A DNA stretch of 64,000 nucleotides, taken from contig AGAU01000259.1 in NCBI GenBank assembly GCA_000224765.2, positions 1 through 64,000 of the forward strand. The letters are read 5' to 3'. Each line of letters starts with the position of its first letter. Positions within the stretch are counted from its first letter, which is position 1. Below are positions 30,909 to 39,104 of the stretch, one piece after another. The translations under genes were made by a program, and so were the position numbers. The notes beneath the pieces were generated by a model. It did not search any database and was not told the DNA's origin. It worked only from the letters and a program-made list of their open reading frames with translations. The DNA is from SAR324 cluster bacterium JCVI-SC AAA005 (GTDB taxonomy: Bacteria; SAR324; NAC60-12).

Positions 30909-31209
30909 TTGATTCTCTGGTTGATAATCTCTGTAGCGATTTCTCTGTTGTAGACAAAGTAGTCAATCCAACGCTGGACGATTTGGTCAGGATAAGTTTC
31001 AACAAATTCCTGAAGTATTTGCTGCTGAGCCCTATCAAGAAGCTTTCGCCCTCTACTATCTTGGTACGAATCCCCATGATCTCAACATTCTGGATCAGAA
31101 TTTCAAACTTGCTCTCTTTACCCTGATAGCGCCCATGAACATGGACAGGCTGATACTCATTGGAGTAGAAGAAGACATTGATTCCCAGGTACTCATAGAA
31201 TCTTGGCAT
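30905..31209 (-). pseudogene. DUF4160 gene, frameshifted
   Basis: It starts at 31209 (MPRFYEYLGINVFFYSNE), then QPVHVHGRYQGKESKFEIL, which is the DUF4160 pattern with the HxHxRY box. After about 55 codons the family-like sequence switches frame to RKLLDRAQQQILQEFVETYP, then VQRWIDYFVYNREI, and ends at 30905-30907. So one frameshift near 31045 breaks the gene. It is followed, with an ATGA overlap, by a DUF2442-like gene broken in the same way. Confidence 0.65.
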
Positions 31210-31242
31210 AGTCCTGTTTGGTAAAGAGGTTGTCAATGATTA

Positions 31243-31390
31243 TCACAACTTGATCATCTGCGCCGATTCCAAAGCATCTTCGCTCTCCATACCCAAATAT
31301 CTACAAGTGTTGGCAGCCGGCTGATGGCCCTGCAGCCGGCATACAGTTTTCATGTTCTGTGTCTTCTCGAAGATGACACTAGCCTTGGTT
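31243..31390 (-). pseudogene. Tyrosine recombinase C-terminal remnant (copy 1)
   Basis: The last 48 codons of a minus-strand frame read TKASVIFEKTQNMKTVCRL, NTCRYLGMESEDALE and end at 31243. This matches the closing part of a common integrase type ('KTGNLRAVQLLLGHTKxxxTxRYLGxExxDALExAE'). The upstream catalytic domain is not present. A related remnant lies at 32885-33040 in the same orientation, and the MORN gene sits between the two. Confidence 0.6.
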
Positions 31391-31645
31391 TTGGAGGAGT
31401 TCTGTCTGTAGTAGGTCAGTTGAGAGAAAAAGACTGATAGGGCTAACAGCAGTGACCAAAACACTGATTGAGGTGATGGAACAATCACATTATGGCACTG
31501 CTATTTTGTGATTGATGGGGACAGATCTTCAGAAAGTCTGATAAATTATCTACCTTTGTATAAAAAATTGTCTTGTTACAGATTCTTTTCGGATTATTGG
31601 AGATGATAGTAGAATGAAGCGGACAAGCCATTTCACTGAATTGTG

Positions 31646-32869
31646 ATGATAAAAATAAAAAGTCTGTTGACCATCCTTCTTGTGTTGCTGGTTTTCAATG
31701 AAGCAACTCTGCAGTCTCAGGTAGAAACAGTCACTCTTTACATCAGTGATGATGATAGCAAGAGCGGGCAAGAGTCTGATTCAGCCAGTTGGAAGACAAG
31801 CAGAAATCTAGTGAGTGATCATGAGTATGTTGGAGAAGTCAGCAACGGATTGCCAAGCGGCCAGGGAGTCGAGACATTTCCAAGTGGAGTTGAATACATA
31901 GGTTCTTTCAAGGACGGCAAAAGGAATGGCCAGGGGACCATGACTTTACCCGAAGGACGGGTGTTCAGTGGCTTCTGGCGAGATGGAAAGTATATTGGTA
32001 AAGAACCATTGGAGCAAAAGCAGCCAAAAATCACATCAGCAACGCTCTATATTGGTGAGGAAAGTACAAAGAATGCACAGGAGTCTGACCCAGCCAGTTG
32101 GAAGACAAGCAGAAATTCAGAAAGTGATCATGAGTATGTTGGAGAAATACGTAACGGATTGCCGAACGGAGTGGGGAGTTATTCTCATCCAGGTGGCTTG
32201 AAACACAAGGGTTCTTTCAAAGATGGCAGATTTAGCGGCCAAGGAATCTCGACCTTACCGGACGGCTTGAAGTACGAGGGTTCTTTCAAAGATGGCAAAG
32301 AGCATGGAGAGGGAACATTGACTTTGCCAAGTGGAGCAAAATACGTAGGCTCCTTCAAAAATGGATTACCTGACGGAGTGGGGAGCTATTCTTATCCAGG
32401 TGGCTTGAAGTACGAGGGTTCCTTCAAGAAGGGTAAATTCAATGGTCAGGGTACAAAGACCTTTCCAAACGGTCAGGTCTACACAGGTACATTCAAGAGT
32501 GGTGAGATGAACGGTCAGGGTACATTGAACCATCCATCAGGTCAGAAATACGTTGGGGAATTTCGAGACGATTGGATGCATGGTCAGGGTACATTAACTC
32601 GGCCAGATGGCTTGAAATACGTAGGTGGTTTCAAAAAAGGCAAACCAGATGGGAAAGGGACGTTCACTTTGCCAAGTGGTGTAAAGTACGTTGGGGATGT
32701 AAAGAACGGTAAAGAACACGGTCAGGGTACTCTGACCCATCCGTCAGGTCAGAAATATGTTGGGGAATACGAGTACGGCAAGATAAATGGCCGGGGAATG
32801 ATGACTTATCCAGACGGACGAGTGGAAAGCGGACTCTGGAGAGAAAACCAGTTTTTAGGCAATCAGTGA
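31646..32869 (+). CDS. Secreted MORN-repeat protein
   Basis: 407 residues from the ATG at 31646 (a GTG at 31643 is also possible). A signal peptide (KSLLTILLVLLVFNEATLQS) is followed by about 14 MORN units of 23 residues, pattern KYxGxFKxGxxxGxGTxTxPxG. The array is split by a linker near residue 115, where the first part is duplicated: PASWKTSRN followed by SDHEYVGE occurs twice, about 312 nt apart in the DNA, so the gene grew by internal duplication. MORN repeats form extended beta-hairpin rods; in bacteria they are often surface or effector proteins, but no role is assigned. It lies between two integrase tail remnants. Confidence 0.85.
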   Translation: MIKIKSLLTILLVLLVFNEATLQSQVETVTLYISDDDSKSGQESDSASWKTSRNLVSDHEYVGEVSNGLPSGQGVETFPSGVEYIGSFKDGKRNGQGTMTLPEGRVFSGFWRDGKYIGKEPLEQKQPKITSATLYIGEESTKNAQESDPASWKTSRNSESDHEYVGEIRNGLPNGVGSYSHPGGLKHKGSFKDGRFSGQGISTLPDGLKYEGSFKDGKEHGEGTLTLPSGAKYVGSFKNGLPDGVGSYSYPGGLKYEGSFKKGKFNGQGTKTFPNGQVYTGTFKSGEMNGQGTLNHPSGQKYVGEFRDDWMHGQGTLTRPDGLKYVGGFKKGKPDGKGTFTLPSGVKYVGDVKNGKEHGQGTLTHPSGQKYVGEYEYGKINGRGMMTYPDGRVESGLWRENQFLGNQ

Positions 32870-32884
32870 ATACAGGCCTTAATA

Positions 32885-33040
32885 TCAAATCCGAATTCCC
32901 AGTGCTAACTCCAAAGTATCTTCACTCTCTGCTCCAAGATGTTAAGAGGTATTGGCAACTGACTTAAGCTCTAACAGTCTGTGCACTGCCTCAACATTCT
33001 GAGTTTTTATGAGGATGATACTCGCCTTCGTATTTAGTCT
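32885..33040 (-). pseudogene. Tyrosine recombinase C-terminal remnant (copy 2)
   Basis: The minus strand reads TKASIILIKTQNVEAVHRLL, an in-frame stop after VANTS, then HLGAESEDTLELAL and a final stop at 32885-32887. It aligns along its length with copy 1 at 31243-31390 (shared TKAS, KTQN, ANT, LG.ESED.LE). With an internal stop and no upstream half it is dead. Position and orientation make it the second flank of the MORN gene. Confidence 0.55.
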
Positions 33041-33504
33041 CTGATTGCTAGGTATCGAAACTCATTTTGGTGATAATGATCCCAGTGTGAATAGTTCAGT
33101 GATTCTCGGCTACTCCAAATCCATCTAACGGTGTATTGCTCCCACAACAAAACACCAAGCAGAGAAAACTTCATACTTGCATCGTTATTCCAGTGAGTTG
33201 CGGTTATCTCAAGGCTTTCATCAGTACAGTCAGATTGTGCAAACCACTTCCTGTAGATATACGATTCACTGATCATATTGATCCCGAGAATCTTTCCTGC
33301 GTAGACATAGAGATGGTATGTGTAGCAACCGCACGAGGATTTTCTTTGACGTATCTCTCTCCAGGTAGCAGGAGTGTAGGTGCGAAAGGCAAAAATGATT
33401 AGAATGAGGTCAGTTACAATTCCGAGAGTGATTTCACGAGCACCATCTTCGTTGAAGAGTGAATCAATGAATATGATTAAGACTTCTGTCAGTGATGCCT
33501 CCAT
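33034..33504 (-). CDS. Unrecognised 156-residue frame
   Basis: An uninterrupted frame with a hydrophobic first part (LTEVLIIFIDSLF, then LGIVTDLILIIFAF) and a Trp/Tyr/His-rich remainder. No family, no ribosome-binding site and no partner gene was recognised. The composition is odd (many Trp, His and Ser), and the end touches the integrase remnant, so it may be a chance frame in decaying DNA. Confidence 0.25.
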   Translation of the reverse strand: MEASLTEVLIIFIDSLFNEDGAREITLGIVTDLILIIFAFRTYTPATWREIRQRKSSCGCYTYHLYVYAGKILGINMISESYIYRKWFAQSDCTDESLEITATHWNNDASMKFSLLGVLLWEQYTVRWIWSSRESLNYSHWDHYHQNEFRYLAIRD

Positions 33505-33591
33505 AAGCTTTACTCTAGAACAGAGGAGCCAGCTAACGAAGCAAGCTCTTTTGATGTATTCTTGGCTCTGAACAGGAGGGTGATTGGCTAA
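33496..33591 (+). pseudogene. Second copy of the small-protein tail (FDVFLALNRR type)
   Basis: After an in-frame stop the plus strand reads HKLYSRTEEPANEASSFDVF, LALNRRVIG, stop at 33589-33591. The last 15 residues match the end of the small protein at 23743-23904 with two or three changes. No start codon or ribosome-binding site is present here, so it is a remnant. Confidence 0.5.
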
Positions 33592-33666
33592 GAAATCAAT
33601 TGCCTAGATTGATCGCAACGATCCAAATCCTTAGTGGTTTGCGAACTATCCCGGACTTCAAAACGC

Positions 33667-34092
33667 CTACTCCATAAACCGCTCCAAGCAGCTTTGATGG
33701 ATAAACTGTCCAAAGGCAATGGCAATCTCTGAGTTTCTTTTGCGATCCTTCCATTTCCGAAAGTAGTTGGGAGCTGCATCAACCACGGAGTTGCCCACCG
33801 ATTTTGTGCGAGACTCCCAAAGCGCCTCCTCCTCGCTCTTGGCTACCTTCATTGCCTGCAAGGAAGTCCTGAATTCATCTAATGAACCTCCTGTCTGATA
33901 CGTCTGCATCACCATCCTTGCAAAGCCCCCCAACCGACTGCATGTGTCGGATTTCAAGTCTTGTGAATCTTGGTTTGCGAAAACAGAGGCAATGCTCAGC
34001 AAGAAAATACCCGTTACAAATCCTAAAAATGTAACAAATTTGTTATTTATTAGACGATTTTGATACTGTAATCGAATGTTTTTTGTCAACAT
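33667..34092 (-). CDS. Small secreted or periplasmic protein of unknown function
   Basis: 141 residues with AAAGG 8 bases before the ATG. The N terminus is a signal peptide with a basic start and the core VTFLGFVTGIFLLSIASVFA, cleaved before NQDS. The mature part is helical and charged, with two Cys (SDTCSRLGGFARMVMQTYQ and HQSCLERFME) that could form a disulfide. It resembles other short bacterial proteins with a 'CxxLGxxAxxVMxxRQ'-like start, but no named family is assigned. It stands at the right edge of the island. Confidence 0.65.
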   Translation of the reverse strand: MLTKNIRLQYQNRLINNKFVTFLGFVTGIFLLSIASVFANQDSQDLKSDTCSRLGGFARMVMQTYQTGGSLDEFRTSLQAMKVAKSEEEALWESRTKSVGNSVVDAAPNYFRKWKDRKRNSEIAIAFGQFIHQSCLERFME

Positions 34093-34263
34093 AAAGCGCC
34101 TTTGGGATTAAATGGCAGCAATGCTAAGAGTCAGTATAACATTGCCCAGTAGAGAGGCTGGAACCGCAAACTTGATACTAATCAGCAGTTCTATTGGGCT
34201 CCAGCCACTTTCGATCAATCTTGCTTCAGTCTATCAGAACTACCAGTGTATGAGATGGAAGAC

Positions 34264-34779
34264 TTAAATCAAATCTGTCACGCTCATCGACTCATATTTT
34301 TCCATTGGCTGATGAATCCAGGGAGAACCCTCAAGATAGTCTACATAATAATTCGGCTTGTACTGCGAAACCCCTTTCATCCAGAGCACAGCGGTGCGGA
34401 CCTCGTCTAGATAGAATCCGTAGAAATGATTCAACCACTTCAGACTTTTCTCCAGAGTGATGCCAGAGTCTGCCAGATCATCCACAAGAATCACCCTGTT
34501 TCCAAGGTTTGGAGTGGTTTGAGCCAGATCCCTGGAGAATGTCATTGAGCCCTGCTCGTTCTTCACACCATCTCCCCGATATGATTCCACAGAAAGAATG
34601 GCGAGGGGTTTGTCGAATAACCGTGCGAAAATATCCCCTACCCGCAATCCACCCTTCGCAATACAAACGATCTGACTGAAGTCATATCCGTCTTGATAGA
34701 CCTTGATGGCCAACTCTTCGATTTTTTTGTGGTATTCGTCCCACGAGACGTACAGATCGGTTTGTTTCTTTGCTGTCAT
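34264..34779 (-). CDS. Phosphoribosyltransferase (xanthine-guanine type)
   Basis: 171 residues of the type I phosphoribosyltransferase fold. The PRPP-binding loop is RVILVDDLADSGITL near 100, and the substrate side starts with IVCIAKGGLRVGDIFARLF near 38. Size and layout fit xanthine-guanine phosphoribosyltransferases that salvage purines with PRPP; hypoxanthine-type or a more general role is possible. It stands alone on the minus strand between the island edge and the ABC exporter. Confidence 0.85.
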   Translation of the reverse strand: MTAKKQTDLYVSWDEYHKKIEELAIKVYQDGYDFSQIVCIAKGGLRVGDIFARLFDKPLAILSVESYRGDGVKNEQGSMTFSRDLAQTTPNLGNRVILVDDLADSGITLEKSLKWLNHFYGFYLDEVRTAVLWMKGVSQYKPNYYVDYLEGSPWIHQPMEKYESMSVTDLI

Positions 34780-34941
34780 TTCCTCACTACCTCGTTTGAA
34801 AGCCGTTGTGGATTGAATGTGCTAAGCTTGTTGAGATCCCCGATTTACAGCACGGAGACATTCAACCAATATCAACGGAGAAGTGAAGAATTAGCAAGTG
34901 AGTGGGTCCATAAACTAACTGGAAGAGCCAGATAAAATGCC

Positions 34942-36798
34942 TCAAGCTGCCTGGGTTTTCTCTTCGTATTCTTCCGGAGCTAGAAACCCACCAGATTGAC
35001 GAGCCCAAAGATCACCGTATATACGGGAGTTCTGGACCAGCTCGTCATGGCTACCGGACTCGATCAGGTTGCCTGCATCAATCACAACTAAACGGTCCAG
35101 CTGGGCGATCGTGGAGAGTCGATGTGCGATGGCAATCACGGTCTTGCCCTCCATCAATTGAAATAAGTTTTCCTGGATGGCTGCCTCTACCTCTGAATCC
35201 AGTGCAGAGGTTGCTTCATCCAGTACAAGAATTGGGGCATCTTTTAGAAAGACTCTAGCGATCGCAATCCGTTGACGCTGTCCTCCGGAGAGTTTCACAC
35301 CTCTCTCACCGACATGGGCATCCAGACCTTTCCGACCTACTGAATCTTCCAGTTCCTGAATAAAGTCCCAGGCACTAGCCTTGCGAGCGGCCTCGATCAC
35401 TTGCTCGTCAGTTGCCTCTGGAGCGGAGTAGGCGATATTTTCGCGAATGGAGCGGTGCAGCAGCGAAGTGTCCTGGGTGACTACACCGATGCAGCTACGG
35501 AGACTCTCCTGCGTCATTTGGGCGATGTCTTGTTCATCAATCAGAACTCGTCCTTGTTCCAGGTCATAGAAGCGTAGGAGTAGATTCATCAGTGTAGTCT
35601 TGCCAGCTCCGGAGCGTCCTACCAGACCAATTTTTTCGCCAGCTGTGATCTTCAGAGATAAGTCATCAATCACACCACTGGCCTTCCCATAGTGAAAGCC
35701 GATATGTTCGAACTCAATCTGCCCTTGTGGCACGTCCAGCGGTTGGGCCTTTGGCTGATCTACGATTTCATGAGGTTTGACCATCATCGTCATGCCGTCA
35801 TGCACAACCCCAATGTTCTCAAACAGGCTAGAGACTTCCCACATGATCCACTGTGACATCCCGTTGATGCGTAGGCACAGCGCAATCGAGATGGCGATTG
35901 AACCGACTGACACCACCGATCCAAGCCAGAGCCAAATAGCCAATGCGGATACGGCAAACACCAGGCAGACGTTATTGAAGTAGACTGCGAATTGGAACTG
36001 GGTGAACATCCGCATCTGTTGGTGAACGGTCATTAGAAAACCTTCCATACTCTCTTTGGCATAAGCGGCTTCCCCGCCTGCATGGGAGAACAGCTTGACC
36101 GTGGTGATGTTTGTGTAGCTATCAACAACCCGTCCGGTCATTGATGAACGAGCATCAGCTTGGTCACTGGAGACTTTCTTGAGTCTAGGTACGAAATAGC
36201 GAATGAGTATGATGTAGACAATCACCCACAGCAATAGCGGTAGCGCTAGTACCCAGTCTGCTAAAGCGATAAGCACCATCATTGAGATGAAGTTGACACT
36301 CACATAGACAAAGACGTCGAGCAACTTCATTACACTTTCACGAACGGAAAGCGAGGTCTGCATCACCTTGGTGGCGACTCGACCGGCAAATTCGTTGGCG
36401 AAGAAGCCCACACTTTGTCGGAGCAGGTAGCGGTGCATTTGCCAACGGGCGATCATTGGGAAGTTACCGAGCAACGTCTGGTGAACAAGCAGAGATTGCA
36501 ACAGGACGATCGTTGGCAGGCCGATTAGCAGGACAGCTCCCATCCAGATCAGCTTGCTTCCCTCACGTTCCAGAAATCCTTCCTGTCCGCTTACTGCCAG
36601 CCAATCCACGATATTGCCCAGAAATCCAAATAGGTATACCTCTCCGATAGAAATCAGCGCGGTGATGGCTGACATTAGGAATAGCCAGGGACCCGCAGGC
36701 TTAGCGTAGTGCCAACAGAAAGCCACCAGTCCTTGGGGTGGTTGGGTTGGATCTTCATTGGGAAATGGGTTCAGGCGGTCTTCAAACCAAGAAAACAT
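34942..36798 (-). CDS. ABC exporter, fused membrane and ATPase domains (MsbA/MDR-like)
   Basis: A 618-residue half-transporter that works as a homodimer in the inner membrane. Six membrane segments occupy about residues 30-330. The nucleotide-binding domain starts near 355: Walker A GRSGAGKTT, Q-loop GVVTQDTS, signature LSGGQRQRIAIAR, Walker B ILVLDEATSALD and the H-loop AIAHRLS. Similar to MsbA and multidrug exporters, but the substrate cannot be told. A different member of the same superfamily is at 54935-56794; their sequences are distinct. Confidence 0.93.
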   Translation of the reverse strand: MFSWFEDRLNPFPNEDPTQPPQGLVAFCWHYAKPAGPWLFLMSAITALISIGEVYLFGFLGNIVDWLAVSGQEGFLEREGSKLIWMGAVLLIGLPTIVLLQSLLVHQTLLGNFPMIARWQMHRYLLRQSVGFFANEFAGRVATKVMQTSLSVRESVMKLLDVFVYVSVNFISMMVLIALADWVLALPLLLWVIVYIILIRYFVPRLKKVSSDQADARSSMTGRVVDSYTNITTVKLFSHAGGEAAYAKESMEGFLMTVHQQMRMFTQFQFAVYFNNVCLVFAVSALAIWLWLGSVVSVGSIAISIALCLRINGMSQWIMWEVSSLFENIGVVHDGMTMMVKPHEIVDQPKAQPLDVPQGQIEFEHIGFHYGKASGVIDDLSLKITAGEKIGLVGRSGAGKTTLMNLLLRFYDLEQGRVLIDEQDIAQMTQESLRSCIGVVTQDTSLLHRSIRENIAYSAPEATDEQVIEAARKASAWDFIQELEDSVGRKGLDAHVGERGVKLSGGQRQRIAIARVFLKDAPILVLDEATSALDSEVEAAIQENLFQLMEGKTVIAIAHRLSTIAQLDRLVVIDAGNLIESGSHDELVQNSRIYGDLWARQSGGFLAPEEYEEKTQAA

Positions 36799-37169
36799 GA
36801 GCGAGCAAGAGGTGTTGGGTTGTTATAGTTTGCAGAGTTTTCGAGACTGTTATTAGCTCAGATGATTTGGAACTTTGCGGAAAGAGTAGCGAAATCTGCT
36901 GTGAAAAGATGACTCTCCAGAATGAACTTCAGTTTGCGAAGAGACAACTAGAAAAAAATTTCAAGAAGGCCAGCGTTGTTGAGTTTTTTCTGGAAAGAAA
37001 CAGTTTGGAGTTTCTTAGTTAGGGCGTTGTGAGATTCAAATTTTTTTAAATCTTTTGTTTTGAGTGATTGGTGGCCCAGATTGTGCCGCATATAAGATAG
37101 ACAAAACATAATTTATGTAGATGGATGTGCCATAGTGCTTCATAAGAGCGCTGACTACTAAGGGAGTAA
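36799..37169. other. Gene-poor spacer upstream of the ABC exporter
   Basis: The stretch holds the exporter's promoter region and one doubtful 37-codon plus-strand frame (36909-37022). An AAGGGAG ribosome-binding site at its end belongs to the small gene at 37170. Nothing else stands out. Confidence 0.4.
36909..37022 (+). CDS. Doubtful 37-residue small protein
   Basis: The frame reads MTLQNELQFAKRQLEKNFKK and ends EFFLERNSLEFLS. It has a helical, charged pattern but no clear ribosome-binding site and no known family. It is listed only because the composition looks protein-like. Confidence 0.2.
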   Translation: MTLQNELQFAKRQLEKNFKKASVVEFFLERNSLEFLS

Positions 37170-37328
37170 ATGGAAGGTAAAACTAACCGGGAACTGCAAG
37201 CATTGCTAGAAGTGCAGGACCACAAGATCAAGCAGCTAGAACAGCGAATCACAACTCTTGAGTGGGTCATCTGCACAGTCGTTGATGACAGTGAGCCCGA
37301 GCTTGGAACCAATCGTAACCTGAACTGA
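37170..37328 (+). CDS. Small coiled-coil protein (52 residues)
   Basis: The ATG at 37170 follows AAGGGAG by 3 bases or a similar short spacing. The product starts MEGKTNRELQALLEVQDHKI and has a heptad pattern through KQLEQRITTLEWVI, then an acidic tail (DDSEPEL). This suggests a short coiled coil that could dimerise or bind a partner. No family is recognised; it superficially resembles SlyX-type peptides but lacks their ends. It precedes the two-span membrane gene at 37514, which also ends in a coiled coil. Confidence 0.5.
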   Translation: MEGKTNRELQALLEVQDHKIKQLEQRITTLEWVICTVVDDSEPELGTNRNLN

Positions 37329-37513
37329 GGCCAACCACAGGGGGAGGTTTCTCCTAATGCAAATCTCTTTATCGCACACCAAGATTTTCACTAAAAACCA
37401 CTCAACAGAAGTTTGGTTCAAGATAGAAATCATTTGAACCGATGCTTCCATCTTGATATGTTAAATTTCTCAAAACCCTACCGCTCTTCCTTCAAAAATC
37501 TGGAAACGAAGGC

Positions 37514-38053
37514 ATGAGAAATTTCGCCAAATGGCTACTGATCGTTTGGTCCATATTGTGTTTGATCGGTGTTTATTTCGGCTTTACCGAGTTTTCTGAA
37601 TCGTCGGAGAAGGTTGTTTCTGGGATTGGCGGAGAAGACCTCGAAATTAATGTAATTGTCGCTATCTTCGCAGGGCTTCTGCTTTATTTGATCATAGCTA
37701 TGCCTGCTCTGCTCATTTGGCTGCTGTTGGATCGAAGGGAGGATCAGGTTGTCGATCATCTACGCTATTACGATCTTGAAAAAGATGATGATTCTCAAGA
37801 AATATATGATCTGGACAAAGAGGTTTCCTTTTTTCAGTTGGAGCCTGAGGAGAAAGAGCAGGGCGAATTGTTTCCGATAGATCGTCAGTATGAGAATCCA
37901 GTTACAAAAGTGGGGTATGACGAGAGTGAGGTCGGTCAACTGAAGTCAAGGGTTGTCATGCTGGAGCAAGAGAATCTCCAACTCAAGCAGATGCTGCACA
38001 AGCGAAATCAAATCATCAGTCAGTTTAAGAACTCTGTACGAAGTGGCCGCTAG
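37514..38053 (+). CDS. Two-span membrane protein with C-terminal coiled coil
   Basis: 179 residues: membrane helices at about 5-23 (KWLLIVWSILCLIGVYFGF) and 48-71 (VIVAIFAGLLLYLIIAMPA), a very acidic cytosolic middle (YYDLEKDDDSQEIYDLDKEV) and a coiled coil at about 143-172 (LKSRVVMLEQENLQLKQML). No family is recognised. The frame has even codon use and no internal damage. Its position next to a small coiled-coil gene suggests, without proof, a shared role. Confidence 0.65.
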   Translation: MRNFAKWLLIVWSILCLIGVYFGFTEFSESSEKVVSGIGGEDLEINVIVAIFAGLLLYLIIAMPALLIWLLLDRREDQVVDHLRYYDLEKDDDSQEIYDLDKEVSFFQLEPEEKEQGELFPIDRQYENPVTKVGYDESEVGQLKSRVVMLEQENLQLKQMLHKRNQIISQFKNSVRSGR

Positions 38054-38110
38054 GTCTATTCTTTATCTTGTTGATTCCAAAAATTTCCCCTCAGTGTTAT
38101 TCTCTTATCT

Positions 38111-38494
38111 TTATTGAATCCTTGACAAGTATTGTCCAATCTGATGAATTTCAGAATCACTGACCCGATTGATAGTAGGCCACATGATGGTGGTCATGCC
38201 GTTGCTGCGACGTTTGTACTTGATGTCGAGCATTTGATTGATCAAGTAGGAGGCTGGTTGGCTAGCAAGGTGCGGGTAGCCTTCCACGGGGGAATTTAGA
38301 CCGTCTGTACCATGACAAGTCTGACAATTGTATTGCAGATAGAGAGCAGCTCCTGCAGTTGTGTCAATCTAGTACCTGCCGATCGTGTCTTCATCCAATA
38401 GCCTGATATAAAGCAGGCCCGCCCCCAAAAGCAAGGTCAGTAAGAAAGAATCTCTAATTACCCAAGACCACACTTTTGCAATCAGTATAAGCAT
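38111..38494 (-). pseudogene. Class I cytochrome c gene with one in-frame stop
   Basis: From the ATG at 38494 the frame gives a membrane anchor (SFLLTLLLGAGLLYI), then a TAG at 38369-38371. It continues with ALYLQYNCQTCHGTDG, HLASQPASYLINQMLDI, SNGMTTIMWPTI and EIHQIGQYLSRIQ to a stop at 38111. CQTCH is the haem c site and the Met of MTTIM the likely axial ligand, as in cytochrome c553-type subunits of dehydrogenases. Only one stop breaks 128 codons, so inactivation is recent or the stop is a sequencing error. It follows a decayed sugar dehydrogenase gene. Confidence 0.7.
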
Positions 38495-38515
38495 CAATTA
38501 CTACTCGTGGCAGAG

Positions 38516-39060
38516 CTAACAGAAGTCTCCAAGAGCTCTGAAAAATCCCTTCAATTCTTTGCTGGGGGACAAGCGCTGGAGTTTGTAGACAGCACCACTC
38601 AGACTAGTTGCGTACAACTCACCAACTGCATTTTCCGTCAGTGACGAGAAGAACGTCACCTCTCCTAGTTCTTCACCATGCTGGATTCTAGGTTTGTAGA
38701 CTAGGACCTGAGGGAAATGCTGAATGCCTGGTTCGGCAGGATCCAGTTGGAAGAGTCTACGAAAGTAGTCACCGTAAACATACTGACCACGGAGCTAGGG
38801 AATGTCTTCTCCTCGGTAGACATAACCTCCAATTACAGAACGAATAAAGGTGTGTTCGAAAGAAGCAATCGGTAACACAGTACTTTCCTTGTCACAATTT
38901 TCTGTCCCTGGAGGATAACACTGGTCGCCCTCCAAAATCGGCCATCCGTGGTTTTTCCTTACCTCAATACGGCTGATCTCTTATTGGTGGTTGTCACCGA
39001 CATCTCCAACCAACTCAGGCTGGAGTAAATTGTAGATGCCTGCAGAACCACAATACCAGC
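38516..39060 (-). pseudogene. PQQ-dependent sugar dehydrogenase (sorbosone dehydrogenase-like), C-terminal part
   Basis: The minus strand reads VGDVGDNHQ, stop, then NHGWPILEGDQCYPPGTENC, LPIASFEHTFIRSVIGGYVY, RGEDIP, stop, then LRGQYVYGDYFRRLFQLD and GELYATSLSGAVYKL, ending at 38516. The VGDVGxN, NxGWPxxEG and GGYVYRG boxes are hallmarks of the soluble aldose/sorbosone dehydrogenase propeller. In-frame stops lie at 38981-38983 and 38795-38797. The N-terminal half is missing. Its electron acceptor was probably the cytochrome c encoded next door. Confidence 0.7.
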
Positions 39061-39104
39061 TGGACTCCGTTAATAGCACGAGTTTCACTCCGGGTAGGTT
39101 ATTG

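Larger units (their letters stand above)
21528..34100. mobile_element. Genomic island next to tRNA-Leu (right end not resolved)
   Basis: Evidence for an island: an intact integrase directly after a tRNA 3' end, lower GC and Lys/Asn/Ile-rich proteins than the core, a broken duplicate integrase, two further integrase tails, frameshifted accessory genes and unrelated cargo. The right limit is set loosely at 34100, where core-like composition returns. No second copy of the tRNA 3' end was found by eye, so the far attachment site is either lost, diverged or not this tRNA's 3' end. Confidence 0.55.

Noticed and set aside
34130..34263. Inverted GGCTGGA/TCCAGCC near the island edge
   Set aside because: Only seven bases with a long loop and no T tract; not enough for a terminator or attachment site.
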